A stretch of 64,000 nt of DNA from an uncultured Collinsella sp. (lineage in GTDB: Bacteria; Actinomycetota; Coriobacteriia; Coriobacteriales; Coriobacteriaceae). Under the pieces are notes generated by a model that had not been told where the DNA came from, searched no databases, and worked only from the letters and a program-made list of their open reading frames with translations. The stretch lies in contig UQHW01000002.1 in NCBI GenBank assembly GCA_900540935.1, forward strand, positions 1-64,000. Direction: 5' to 3'. Every line of letters begins with the position of its first letter. The first letter of the stretch is position 1. Shown here piece by piece: positions 32,451-40,818 of the stretch. A program made the translations under genes and the position numbers.

Positions 32451-33629
32451 ATGAACGTTCTGGTCGTCAACGCAGGATCTTCGACCCTTAAGTATCAGGT
32501 CATCGATACCAAGTCCCACAAGGTGTCCGCAAAGGGCTCCTGCGAGCGCGTCTGCTTTACCGGCGGTACCTTCACCCACGCTGCCAACGGTTCCAAGAAG
32601 GTGACCGAGAACATCGAGTTCCCCGACCACAAGGTCGCCATCGAGGTCGTTCTGAAGGACCTCGAGGCCAACGGCGTCAAGATCGAGGGCATTGGTCACC
32701 GTATCGTTCAGGGTGGCTGGTACTTTGGTGATTCCTCCCTCGTCGACGAGGACGTCCTCGCCAAGATCCGCGAGGTCGCCCCGCTGGCGCCGCTGCACAA
32801 CAACCCCGAGGCCAACGTTATCGAGTACTGCCTGGAGCAGTATCCCGATCTGCCCAACGTTACGGTCTACGACACCGCTTTCCACTTCAACATGCCCGAG
32901 GTCGCCAAGACCTACGCCCTTCCCAAGGATGTTTGCGACAAGCTGCACATCCGTAAGTACGGCGCCCACGGCACCAGCTACCGCTACATCTCCAAGAAGG
33001 TCGCCGAGATGACCAACGGCGAGGCCCGCAAGGTCGTCGTGTGCCATATCGGCTCCGGCGCTTCCCTGTGCGCCATCGAGGATGGCAAGTGCATGGACAC
33101 CACCATGGGTCTCACCCCGCTCGACGGCGTCATGATGGGCACCCGCTGTGGCTCCATCGACCCGGCTACCGTGTGCTACCTGCAGCGCGAGGGCGGCTAC
33201 ACCTTCGATGAGGTCGATGAGATGATGAACAAGAAGTCCGGCCTTTTGGCCGTGACCGGCGGCAAGACCAACGACTGCCGTAACGTCGAGGAGCTCGCCG
33301 CTGCTGGTGACCCCGAGGCTCAGCTCGCCTTCGATATGTTCGTCTACAAGATTGCCGCCAAGGCTGCCGAGATGGCTACTTCTATGTGCGGTATGGACAC
33401 GCTCGTCTTCACCGCCGGCATCGGCGAGCACGCTCCGGCTGTCCGCGCTGGCGTGGCCGACCGTCTGGCCTTTATGGGCGTCAAGATGGACCATGCCCGT
33501 AACGCCCTGCGTGGCGATGGCGCTTGGTGCCTGTCTGCCAAGGATTCCAAGGTCAAGATTTTCGTCATCCCCACGGACGAGGAGTTCATGATCGCTTCCG
33601 ACGTCGAGCGCATCGTCAACGGCAAGTAA
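32451..33629 (+). CDS. ackA: Acetate kinase, copy 1 (variant HGTSY)
   Basis: Converts acetyl phosphate plus ADP to acetate plus ATP, the energy-yielding end of acetate fermentation. 392 residues with NAGSSTLKYQ, IGHRIVQGGW and FTAGIGEHA. The usual HGTSH motif reads HGTSY, so the second conserved His (position 177) is Tyr, while the first (His173, matching the catalytic His180 of the Methanosarcina enzyme) is kept. Strongly C-ending codons suggest high expression. GGGAG precedes the ATG. A second ackA follows in tandem and pta lies 1.7 kb downstream on the other strand. Confidence 0.93.
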   Translation: MNVLVVNAGSSTLKYQVIDTKSHKVSAKGSCERVCFTGGTFTHAANGSKKVTENIEFPDHKVAIEVVLKDLEANGVKIEGIGHRIVQGGWYFGDSSLVDEDVLAKIREVAPLAPLHNNPEANVIEYCLEQYPDLPNVTVYDTAFHFNMPEVAKTYALPKDVCDKLHIRKYGAHGTSYRYISKKVAEMTNGEARKVVVCHIGSGASLCAIEDGKCMDTTMGLTPLDGVMMGTRCGSIDPATVCYLQREGGYTFDEVDEMMNKKSGLLAVTGGKTNDCRNVEELAAAGDPEAQLAFDMFVYKIAAKAAEMATSMCGMDTLVFTAGIGEHAPAVRAGVADRLAFMGVKMDHARNALRGDGAWCLSAKDSKVKIFVIPTDEEFMIASDVERIVNGK

Positions 33630-33640
33630 TTGCAAGAGGG

Positions 33641-33679
33641 GAGGGGCTGGACGACCAAGTGCCGTTCAGCCCCTCTTTT
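33641..33679 (+). terminator. Terminator after ackA copy 1
   Basis: Stem GAGGGGCTGGAC / GTTCAGCCCCTC (12 bp, one G-U) followed by four T. It separates the two ackA genes into independent transcripts. Confidence 0.85.
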
Positions 33680-33710
33680 GCGCTCGTTGGGCGATATGCC
33701 TGATAGCTAT

Positions 33711-33742
33711 TTATTAAGATGTGATAACTTCTTATTAAAATG
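33711..33742 (+). promoter_or_regulatory. Two direct repeats upstream of ackA copy 2
   Basis: TTATTAAGATG (33711-33721) and TTATTAAAATG (33732-33742) are spaced 21 bp apart, two helical turns. They lie in the promoter region of the second acetate kinase gene and have no counterpart before copy 1. Confidence 0.4.
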
Positions 33743-33793
33743 CGGTCGCCTTAAGAGGTCTGCGTCGACCGTATTGCACTGCAAAGGAGTCTC

Positions 33794-34972
33794 ATGAACG
33801 TACTTGTTGTCAACGCCGGCAGCTCAAGCCTTAAATATCAGCTTCTGGATACCGATACCCGCGAGGTTTTCGCCAAGGGCAACTGCGAGCGTATCGGCTC
33901 GGACATGGGTATCTTTGGTCATTCCGAGAACGGTGGCGCCAAGCAGACCGAGGAGGTTCCCTTCCCCGATCATCGCTCTGCTATCGCTTGCGTGCTCGAG
34001 GAGCTCGAGAAGACCGACTTTACGATCGATGGCATTGGGCATCGTATCGTTCAGGGCGGCTGGCACTTCGATGATTCCGCAGTTGTCGACGACGAGGTTA
34101 TGGCCAAGATTCTTGAGGTGGCACCGCTTGCTCCGCTGCACAACTACGGCGAGGCCGCAGCGATTGAGTATTGCCGTGAGAAGTATCCGGAGCTGCCCAA
34201 CGTGGCGGTCTTCGACACCTCGTTCCACATGACCATGCCCGAGGTTGCCTACACTTACGCCCTGCCCAAGGACGTGTGCGACAAGTATCATGTGCGCAAA
34301 TATGGCGCCCACGGAACGAGTCATCGTTACGAGTGGATGATGGCCAAGGAGATCCTGGGCTCGCGCTGCCACCGTCTGCTTTCGTGCCATTTGGGTAACG
34401 GTGCTTCGCTCGCTGCTATCGAGGACGGCGTGTGCCGCGACACCACGATGGGCCTCACGCCGCTCGACGGCCTGATGATGGGCACTCGCTGTGGTTCCAT
34501 TGACCCGGCCACCGTGTGCTACCTCCAGCGCGAGGGAGGCTACAGCTATCAGGAAGTTGATGACATGATGAACAAGCAGTCTGGTCTGCTTGCCATCTCG
34601 GGCATCTCCAACGACGCCCGCGACATCCGTACACGCGCCTCCGAGGGCGACGAGCGCTGCCTGCTCGCCTTCGATATGTTCGCCTACAAGGCCATGCAGC
34701 AGGCCGGCTCCATGATCGCTTCCATGGCGGGCGTGGACACCATCACCTTTACCGCCGGCATCGGCGAGAACGACTGGTCGATCCGCAAGGCCTTCTGCGA
34801 CTGCTTTGAGTGGCTGGGCGTACGCATCGACAACAACAAGAACCGCGAGGCCGTGGGCAACGGCCCGCAGGTCATCAGCGCCGCCGGTTCCGCCGTCACG
34901 GTCATGGTCATCCCCACCGACGAGGAATACATGATCGCCCACGACGTCGAGCGTCTGACCAAGAACAACTAA
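33794..34972 (+). CDS. ackA: Acetate kinase, copy 2 (canonical HGTSH)
   Basis: 392 residues, clearly paralogous to copy 1 over its whole length but diverged at many positions. It keeps the canonical HGTSH motif, plus NAGSSSLKYQ, IGHRIVQGGW and FTAGIGEND. The ATG follows AAGGAG. It has its own upstream region and terminator. Two acetate kinases may serve different fluxes, substrates (acetate or propionate) or conditions. Confidence 0.93.
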   Translation: MNVLVVNAGSSSLKYQLLDTDTREVFAKGNCERIGSDMGIFGHSENGGAKQTEEVPFPDHRSAIACVLEELEKTDFTIDGIGHRIVQGGWHFDDSAVVDDEVMAKILEVAPLAPLHNYGEAAAIEYCREKYPELPNVAVFDTSFHMTMPEVAYTYALPKDVCDKYHVRKYGAHGTSHRYEWMMAKEILGSRCHRLLSCHLGNGASLAAIEDGVCRDTTMGLTPLDGLMMGTRCGSIDPATVCYLQREGGYSYQEVDDMMNKQSGLLAISGISNDARDIRTRASEGDERCLLAFDMFAYKAMQQAGSMIASMAGVDTITFTAGIGENDWSIRKAFCDCFEWLGVRIDNNKNREAVGNGPQVISAAGSAVTVMVIPTDEEYMIAHDVERLTKNN

Positions 34973-34994
34973 CGCACGCATTTGCAAGTAAACG

Positions 34995-35031
34995 AAAGGC
35001 CTCCAGAGCAACAGCTCCGGAGGCCTTTTTT
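34995..35031 (+). terminator. Terminator after ackA copy 2
   Basis: AAAGGCCTCC-A-GAGC / GCTC-C-GGAGGCCTTT with loop AACA, then a T-tract. The stretch from here to 35180 shows no gene or clear structure. Confidence 0.85.
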
Positions 35032-35180
35032 ACTAGCAGGCGGAAATACCAGTCCCAAAGTGACCATCGCCAGTAACGCCTGCACTCCCAGCAACGGCAC
35101 CCGGCCATCCAGATCTTCAGCCTCAGCTCGTAGCCAAGCCGCCGTCCACTCCAGATGCCCTAATTGCTACGTAGCGGTAG

Positions 35181-35307
35181 AAGGCCGTACGGGCACCCCT
35201 GAAAACAATCCGCAGACCAGAAACGCCCCCGTTCGTAGCTCCGAAGGAGCAGAACGGGGGCGTTTCATTGGTCGAGGACGTTTTCAGGGGTTAGCCCGTA
35301 CGGCCTT
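35181..35307 (-). ncRNA. Long 3'-flanking hairpin element near pta, possibly related to family 2
   Basis: Three nested stems: AAGGCCGTACGGGC / GCCCGTACGGCCTT (14 bp), CCCCTGAAAAC / GTTTTCAGGGG (11 bp), then AAACGCCCCCGTTC / GAACGGGGGCGTTT (14 bp) capped by GCTCC-GAA-GGAGC. Read in the sense of pta, whose stop is 16 nt away, the internal loop has GTCCT on the 5' side and GCGGATT on the 3' side, similar to the loops of the two elements at 38794 and 38997. Confidence 0.6.
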
Positions 35308-35322
35308 CGGGCGATGCGTACG

Positions 35323-36303
35323 CTACTCAGCCATCTGAGCCTGGACGGCGGTGATGGCTACGACACCCACGATGTCGTCGGCAGAGCAGCCGCGCGAAAG
35401 GTCGTTGACCGGCTTGGCGATGCCCTGCAGGATGGGGCCGTAAGCGTCGGCGCCGGCGAAGCGCTGGACCAGCTTGTAGCCGATGTTGCCGGCCTCGAGA
35501 TCGGGGAACACAAGCACGTTGGCCTTGCCGGCAACGGAGGAGCCGGGGGCCTTGAGCTGGGCGACGGTGGGAACGATGGCGGCGTCGAGCTGCAGGTCGC
35601 CATCGATGGCGAGCTCGGGAGCCTTCTCCTTGCAGAACTTAACGGCCTCCTGGACCTTCTTGGCGACCTCGCCGCCGGCGGAGCCCATGGTGGAGTAGGA
35701 GAGCATGGCCACGTGCGGCTCGACGCTGCCCATAAAGGTGGACCAGGAGTGAGCGGAGGCGATGGCGATCTCGGAGAGCTCGTCGGAGGACGGGTTGATG
35801 TTGAGGCCGCAGTCGGCGAAGATCAGCGTACCGTCGGTGCCGAACTGCGGGGTGTCGGTGCACATCACGAAGAAGGCCGAGACCAGCTTGGTACCCGGGG
35901 CGGTCTTAAGGATCTGCAGCGCGGGGCGCAGGGTGTCGGCGGTGGAGTGGCAGGCGCCGGAGACCAGGCCGTCGGCGTCACCCATCTTGACCATCATGGT
36001 GCCAAAGTAGGTGGCGTCCATCACCTGGGCGCGAGCCTGCTCGATGGTGACGCCCTTCTTGGCGCGGAGCTCGGCAAACTTCTGCGCGTACTCCTCGTGC
36101 TTCTCGGCATTGCGCGGATCGATGACGGTGGCGCCGGGAACGTTGATCTCGTCGGGGTTGCCCAGGATGACGATCTTTGCCAGGCCCTCCTCGATGATCT
36201 TGGTGGCCGCGACGATGGTGCGCGGATCCTCGCCCTCGGGCAGGACGATCGTCTTAAGGTCGGCCTTGGCGGCAGACTTCATACGGTTAAGGAAATCGCT
36301 CAT
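35323..36303 (-). CDS. pta: Phosphate acetyltransferase
   Basis: Acetyl-CoA plus phosphate to acetyl phosphate, feeding the acetate kinases. 326 residues, the short single-domain form. Typical motifs are LPEGEDPRTIVAA, VSGACHSTADTLRPALQI and GSSVAGKANVLVFPDLEAGNIGYK. It faces the two ackA genes, converging on them. The upstream gap (36304-36534) is shared with glf and holds two divergent TATAAT-like boxes (36431-36436 on the minus strand, 36451-36456 on the plus strand). Confidence 0.95.
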   Translation of the reverse strand: MSDFLNRMKSAAKADLKTIVLPEGEDPRTIVAATKIIEEGLAKIVILGNPDEINVPGATVIDPRNAEKHEEYAQKFAELRAKKGVTIEQARAQVMDATYFGTMMVKMGDADGLVSGACHSTADTLRPALQILKTAPGTKLVSAFFVMCTDTPQFGTDGTLIFADCGLNINPSSDELSEIAIASAHSWSTFMGSVEPHVAMLSYSTMGSAGGEVAKKVQEAVKFCKEKAPELAIDGDLQLDAAIVPTVAQLKAPGSSVAGKANVLVFPDLEAGNIGYKLVQRFAGADAYGPILQGIAKPVNDLSRGCSADDIVGVVAITAVQAQMAE

Positions 36304-36450
36304 GTTACTCCTTACAAGCGTTTCACTAAGCTCCAGGCGCCCGGCTGTTCACGAATAAACCCGCTGCTAGCGGGTTTACCTTTCAATTATGTACGCCGCG
36401 GTGCTTGAGCTTTCCTTGTGTGGCAAGCTCATTATAGGACGCATTAGCGC

Positions 36451-36456
36451 TATAAT
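36451..36456 (+). promoter_or_regulatory. Candidate -10 box upstream of glf
   Basis: Perfect TATAAT 79 nt before the glf start. It is mirrored by TATAAT on the other strand at 36436-36431 for pta, so ATTATAG/CTATAAT form an inverted repeat. No -35 box at the right distance was found for either. Confidence 0.4.
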
Positions 36457-36534
36457 CGCTCTGATAAATATGTCTCGAAGAATGTTCGAGAAAAGCCCAG
36501 CTAACGAGCCCGTGGCTTTTGACAAGGAGTATCG

Positions 36535-37737
36535 ATGCAGATTACCTCAGGCCTGCCTGAAGGCTTTAACGCCGGCGCGTACGACATGATTGTCGTCGGT
36601 GCTGGATATGCCGGTGCCGTTTGCGCCCGCCGTCTTGCCGAGACCATCGGCTATCGTGTTGCCGTTTTGGAGCGCCGTAGCCACATTGCGGGCAATGCCT
36701 ATGACTGCACTGACGAGGCCGGAATCCTGATCCACGAGTACGGTCCGCATATCTATCACACCTTTAACGAGCGCGTGCACAATTTCCTGTCGCGCTTTAC
36801 CAAGTGGACGGATTATCAGCACAAGGTGCTCGCCAACATCAACGGCACCCTTATGCCCGTGCCCTTCAACCACGCGAGTCTCAAGCTCGCCTTTGGTGAC
36901 GAGCGCGGCGAGGAGCTGTATCAGAAGCTCGTGGAGACCTTTGGCAAGGATGTCAAGGTGCCCATTATGGAGCTGCGTAAGAAGAACGACCCCGACTTGG
37001 CCGAGGTCGCTGATTACGTCTACGAGAACGTCTTTTTGCATTACACCATGAAGCAGTGGGGCCAGACGCCCGACCAGATTGATCCCTCGATCACCGGCCG
37101 TGTTCCCGTCTTTGTGGGCGATGATGACCGCTACTTCCCGCAGGCTCCCTTCCAGGGCATGCCGCAGGACGGCTATACCGCGCTGTTTGAGCATATGCTC
37201 GACCACGATCTGATTGATGTGTTCTGCGACGTGGACGCCCGCGACCTCTTCGAGATCGACGAGACCACCGTCAAGATCGACGGTAAGGTCTATGGCGGCG
37301 AGATCGTCTACACCGGTCCGCTCGACGAGCTGTTCAATCTCGACCTGGGCGCCCTGCCGTACCGTACGCTCGACATGAAGTTCGAGACGCTCGATATGGA
37401 TCAGTTCCAGCCCGTGGGCACCGTCAACTACACCACGAGCGAGGATTACACGCGCATCACTGAGTTCAAGAATATGACTGGCCAGGTCCTGCCCGGCAAG
37501 ACCACCATCATGAAGGAATACTCCAAGGCCTATACGCCCGGCTCGGGTGAGACGCCGTACTACGCCATTCTTGAGCCCGAGAACCGTGAGCTCTATGAGC
37601 GCTATCTTGAGCGCGTCCAGAACCTGACGAACTTCCACCCGGTGGGTCGTCTGGCCGAGTATCGTTACTACGATATGGACGCTGTGACCAATTCCGCCCT
37701 CGATCTTTCGGATGAGATTATCGCCTGCCATGCATAA
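36535..37737 (+). CDS. glf: UDP-galactopyranose mutase
   Basis: Flavoenzyme that interconverts UDP-galactopyranose and UDP-galactofuranose, the Galf donor for surface glycans. 400 residues with the FAD-binding VVGAGYAGAVCARRLAE, RSHIAGNAYD, and late motifs YTGPLDELF and PYYAILEPENRELY. AAGGAGT precedes the ATG. The following glycosyltransferase overlaps its stop codon, so the two are coupled and probably act on the same polymer. Confidence 0.95.
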   Translation: MQITSGLPEGFNAGAYDMIVVGAGYAGAVCARRLAETIGYRVAVLERRSHIAGNAYDCTDEAGILIHEYGPHIYHTFNERVHNFLSRFTKWTDYQHKVLANINGTLMPVPFNHASLKLAFGDERGEELYQKLVETFGKDVKVPIMELRKKNDPDLAEVADYVYENVFLHYTMKQWGQTPDQIDPSITGRVPVFVGDDDRYFPQAPFQGMPQDGYTALFEHMLDHDLIDVFCDVDARDLFEIDETTVKIDGKVYGGEIVYTGPLDELFNLDLGALPYRTLDMKFETLDMDQFQPVGTVNYTTSEDYTRITEFKNMTGQVLPGKTTIMKEYSKAYTPGSGETPYYAILEPENRELYERYLERVQNLTNFHPVGRLAEYRYYDMDAVTNSALDLSDEIIACHA

Positions 37738-38761
37738 AGTCATAACATTCGGTATTCCCTCGTATAACGCCGCCAAGGACATGGACCATTGCATCACCTC
37801 TATCTTGGAGGGGAGCAATTACGCCACCGATATCGAGATTATCGTAGTGGACGACGGCTCCAAGGACGAGACGGCCGATAAGGCCGACGAGTGGGAGGCA
37901 CGTTATCCCGGTATCATTCGCGCGGTGCACCAGGAGAACGGCGGCCACGGTATTGCCGTCCTTTCGGGTCTGCGCGAGGCACAGGGCACCTACTACAAGG
38001 TCGTCGACTCGGATGACTGGCTCGATGCTGCGGCTCTTTCGACTATACTGTCGATTCTGCGTGGCTTTGAAGAGCGTGACCAGCGTGTCGACCTGTTTAT
38101 CTCGAACTACGTGTACGAGAAGGTTTACGAGGGCACGCATACCGCTATTGGCTACAAATTTGCCCTGCCGCGCAAAAAGATCTTTTCCTGGGATCAGATC
38201 GGTCATTTCCGCCTGGACCAGAACCTACTCATGCACAGCCTGTGCTATCGCACGGATGTGCTGCGCGAGTCCAACCTTCCCATGCCGCCGCACACGTTCT
38301 ATGTGGACAACATCTACGCCTACGTGCCGCTACCGCGTTGCAAGACCATGTACTACGCCGACATCGACCTCTACCGCTACTTTATCGGTCGCGAAGGCCA
38401 GAGCGTCAACGAGGCAACGATGGTCAAGCGTCTGGACCAGCAGTTCCGTGTTACACGTATCATGATGGAGTCGTACCATCTGTACAGCGATGTTGAGTCG
38501 TCGCGCTTGCGTTCGTACATGATGGGGTACTTCACCATGATGATGGCGATTTGCTCGGTGCTCACCAAGCTTTCCGAGGAAGATTGCGCCGACGAGCGCC
38601 TAAAGACGCTGTGGAATGATTTGAAGGCCTATGACGAGCGCATGTATCGTCGTGCCCGCTACGGCGTGGTCGGGTTCTTCACCAATCTGCGCGGTCGTGC
38701 CGGTGACAAAACCACACTCGGCCTATACCGTCTTGCCTCAAAGATCTTCAAATTCAACTAG
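37730..38761 (+). CDS. GT2 family glycosyltransferase
   Basis: 343 residues from ATG 37730, overlapping the glf stop (ATGCATAA). GT-A fold signals: FGIPSYNAA, VVDDGSKDETADKADEW and the metal-binding VDSDDWLD. The C-terminal half is mostly helical and ends ASKIFKFN. Coupling to glf suggests transfer of galactofuranose or another sugar in the same glycan. A fragment of a second gene with the same C-terminal codons lies in opposite orientation at 38929. Confidence 0.9.
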   Translation: MHKVITFGIPSYNAAKDMDHCITSILEGSNYATDIEIIVVDDGSKDETADKADEWEARYPGIIRAVHQENGGHGIAVLSGLREAQGTYYKVVDSDDWLDAAALSTILSILRGFEERDQRVDLFISNYVYEKVYEGTHTAIGYKFALPRKKIFSWDQIGHFRLDQNLLMHSLCYRTDVLRESNLPMPPHTFYVDNIYAYVPLPRCKTMYYADIDLYRYFIGREGQSVNEATMVKRLDQQFRVTRIMMESYHLYSDVESSRLRSYMMGYFTMMMAICSVLTKLSEEDCADERLKTLWNDLKAYDERMYRRARYGVVGFFTNLRGRAGDKTTLGLYRLASKIFKFN

Positions 38762-38793
38762 CTGCTGAGTAATCGCTGCTGATAGGTTGACTG

Positions 38794-38903
38794 GGCCCCT
38801 TGGCCTTTAGTTTGCTACTGCGAACAGTCCTGCTCGCACGGAAAGCACATTAAGTGCTTTCCGGCTCGTGCGGAACTTGTATCAAACTAAAGGCCAAGGG
38901 GCC
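38794..38903 (+). ncRNA. Structured 3'-flanking element, family 2, copy 1
   Basis: The outer stem is a perfect 21-bp pair (from GGCCCCTTGGCC to GGCCAAGGGGCC). The core, read with the upstream glycosyltransferase, has ACAGTCCT, CGCAC, the hairpin GGAAAGCAC-ATTAA-GTGCTTTCC, the bulge GGCTC, GTGCG and GAACT. It begins 33 nt after the glycosyltransferase stop. Copy 2 at 38997 keeps the core but has a wholly different outer stem. Confidence 0.7.
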
Positions 38904-38928
38904 TCTGCTATAAGAATCGATTGTCAGT

Positions 38929-38994
38929 TTATTTGAATTTGAAGATCTTCGACGCGCGGTACACAGGGGCCTGGGCTGAAAAGAATCTGGTTGG
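38929..38994 (-). pseudogene. Remnant of a glycosyltransferase 3' end
   Basis: On the minus strand about 20 codons read ...PVYRASKIFKFK then TAA, against YRLASKIFKFN-stop of the intact gene on the plus strand. The 17 bases AAGATCTTCAAATTCAA are identical in both (38741-38757 and, inverted, 38933-38949). Nothing further upstream matches, because the family 2 element at 38997 takes over. This is the tail of a lost or truncated second copy. Confidence 0.55.
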
Positions 38995-38996
38995 TA

Positions 38997-39121
38997 GGTT
39001 GCCCGGTGGGGCTTGGTTATGTTTGTCGCGAGTTCCGCACGAGCCGAAGAGCACTTAATGTGCTCTTCGTGCGAGCCAGGACTGTAGAGCAGCAAACATA
39101 GCCAAGCCCCACCGGGCAACC
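38997..39121 (-). ncRNA. Structured 3'-flanking element, family 2, copy 2
   Basis: The outer stem is 29 bp with a single G-U type difference (arms 38997-39025 and 39093-39121). The core on the minus strand matches copy 1: ACAGTCCTGG, CGCAC, the hairpin GAAGAGCAC-ATTAA-GTGCTCTTC, GGCTC, GTGCG, GAACT. Two base pairs of the inner hairpin differ from copy 1 and both partners changed. It starts 12 nt after the stop of the minus-strand P1 peptidase gene, so orientation relative to the upstream gene is the same as for copy 1. Confidence 0.7.
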
Positions 39122-39133
39122 GGTCAGGTTAGG

Positions 39134-40135
39134 CTACTTCGCGGCGCCGGGGATGCCGTGGGAGGTTTTGGCGGTTTTGGCTCCGTTTACGATGGCGGTC
39201 TGTAGGGCCCTTACGGCGAGCATGCCCAGTAGGTCTAGGGGAACGGCGGCGCTTGCCTGGGCGCCCAGTTTGCCGCTGGCGAGGGTGTAGATGGTGTCGC
39301 CGTCGTTGGTGGTGTGTGTGGGGCGGATGGCGTGTGCGTAGGCGTCTGCGGCCATCTGGGAGACCTTGGTGGCTTGTGCCTTAGTGAGTTCCACGTTGGT
39401 GACGATGCAGCTGATGGTGGTGTTGGTGCGGTCGAGCGGCATCTGCATGGATCCGGCGGCGGCAAAGGCTGCGAGTTCCATGTCGACGATCTGGTCGCTA
39501 TCGGCTGCGGCGCGCATGCCGGCGACCCACTCGCCGGTGAAGGGGTCGACAACGTTGCCGCAGGCGTTGACCGAGACCACGGCGCCCACCTTGATGGGGC
39601 CGAGTGCCACGGCGGCAGCTCCAAGGCCGGCCTTCATGCAGGTGGCAGGCCCCATGAGCTTACCCACGGTAGCGCCCGTGCCGGCGCCTACGTTGCCCTG
39701 TTCGAGCTTGGTGGGGGTGTGGTCGAGTGCTTCGCGCACGGCGGCGATGCCGGCCTCAATGTCGGGGCGCACGGTGGGGTTACCAAAGGCGAGGTCGAAG
39801 ATACAGCTCGAGCACACGATAGGCACCTGCGTGGGGCCGACGGGAAGGCCGATGCCGCGGCTCTCAAGCTCGCGAGCGACGCCGCTTGCAGCCTCGAGGC
39901 CAAAGGCCGATCCACCCGAAAGGCAGACGGCGTGGACCTTGTCGACGGTGTTCTCGGGTCGCAGCAGGTCGGTTTCGCGCGATGCTGGAGCACCGCCGCG
40001 AACGTCAACGCCGCCGGTGGCGCCCTCGGGTGCCACGATTACGGTGCAACCGGTGCCGGCCTCCTCGTCCGTATAGTTGCCATAGCAAAAGCCATCGACA
40101 TCGCAGACGTCAATGGCCTCGAGCAGTGTATCCAT
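39134..40135 (-). CDS. P1 family (DmpA-like) aminopeptidase
   Basis: 333 residues of the DmpA/BapA-type Ntn-like fold. The family blocks GGAPASRETDLL, LSGGSAFGLEAASGV, GNVGAGTGATVGK and the late RTNTTISCIVTNVELT, where autocleavage and the nucleophile lie in studied members, are present. Substrates may be N-terminal beta- or D-amino acids or the enzyme may act otherwise. No signal peptide. AGGAG precedes the ATG. Confidence 0.88.
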   Translation of the reverse strand: MDTLLEAIDVCDVDGFCYGNYTDEEAGTGCTVIVAPEGATGGVDVRGGAPASRETDLLRPENTVDKVHAVCLSGGSAFGLEAASGVARELESRGIGLPVGPTQVPIVCSSCIFDLAFGNPTVRPDIEAGIAAVREALDHTPTKLEQGNVGAGTGATVGKLMGPATCMKAGLGAAAVALGPIKVGAVVSVNACGNVVDPFTGEWVAGMRAAADSDQIVDMELAAFAAAGSMQMPLDRTNTTISCIVTNVELTKAQATKVSQMAADAYAHAIRPTHTTNDGDTIYTLASGKLGAQASAAVPLDLLGMLAVRALQTAIVNGAKTAKTSHGIPGAAK

Positions 40136-40236
40136 GTTTAACTCCTATCGGTTTTCCGCCGCGCTTTGTGCCCGGTCGGGATCCGTACGGTACGCCAAAA
40201 TTGTAGGCGCCGGGGGATACCCAGCGCCAGATGCAA

Positions 40237-40818
40237 TTACGAGAGTTTTTGAATCGCGCGCGCGACGCGGGCGATGGGTAGGCCCACCACGTTATAGAAG
40301 TCGCCCGAAATATCGTGCACGAGCATGCGTCCTCCTGTGCCCTGAATGCCGTAGGCGCCGGCCTTGTCCATGGGCTCACCCGAGGCGACGTAGTGCTCGA
40401 TCTGCTCGTCGGTGAGCTCGTAGAACGTCACGTCGGTCACATCGACAAAGGACAGGCTTTCGGCGGCATGCGGGGCGGCCGTATCGCCTGCCTTAACGAT
40501 GCAGACGCCGGTTGCGACCTGGTGCGTGCGGCCCGAAAGCTCACGGAGCATAGTGCGCGCCTCGTCCTCGGTTGCCGGCTTGCCCAGAATCTTGCCGTCA
40601 AAGGTGACGATGGTGTCGGCCGCGACCGTTAGCTCATTGGGCTCGGCATGCTCGGCAGCAACGGCAGCCGCCTTGGCGCGTGCCAAGCGCTCGACAAGCG
40701 TGAGCGGGGCCTCGCCATCAAAGGGCGTTTCGTCGATATCCGCGGGAATCACGCGAATGTTGTAGCCTGCCTCGCGCATCAGCTCTATGCGGCGCGGCGA
40801 TTGCGAAGCCAAAATCAT
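40237..40818 (-). CDS. maf: Maf family nucleotide pyrophosphatase
   Basis: House-cleaning pyrophosphatase acting on non-canonical or modified nucleoside triphosphates. 193 residues with ASQSPRRIELM at the N-terminus, VAADTIVTFDGKILGKP and YVASGEPMDKAGAYGIQG. Its ATG overlaps the stop of the upstream DJ-1 gene by 4 nt (ATGA), so the two are coupled. Confidence 0.93.
   Translation of the reverse strand: MILASQSPRRIELMREAGYNIRVIPADIDETPFDGEAPLTLVERLARAKAAAVAAEHAEPNELTVAADTIVTFDGKILGKPATEDEARTMLRELSGRTHQVATGVCIVKAGDTAAPHAAESLSFVDVTDVTFYELTDEQIEHYVASGEPMDKAGAYGIQGTGGRMLVHDISGDFYNVVGLPIARVARAIQKLS

Noticed and set aside
38850..39119. 89-codon minus-strand ORF through both family 2 elements
   Set aside because: It crosses two structured elements and is in a different frame from the glycosyltransferase remnant; no protein features.
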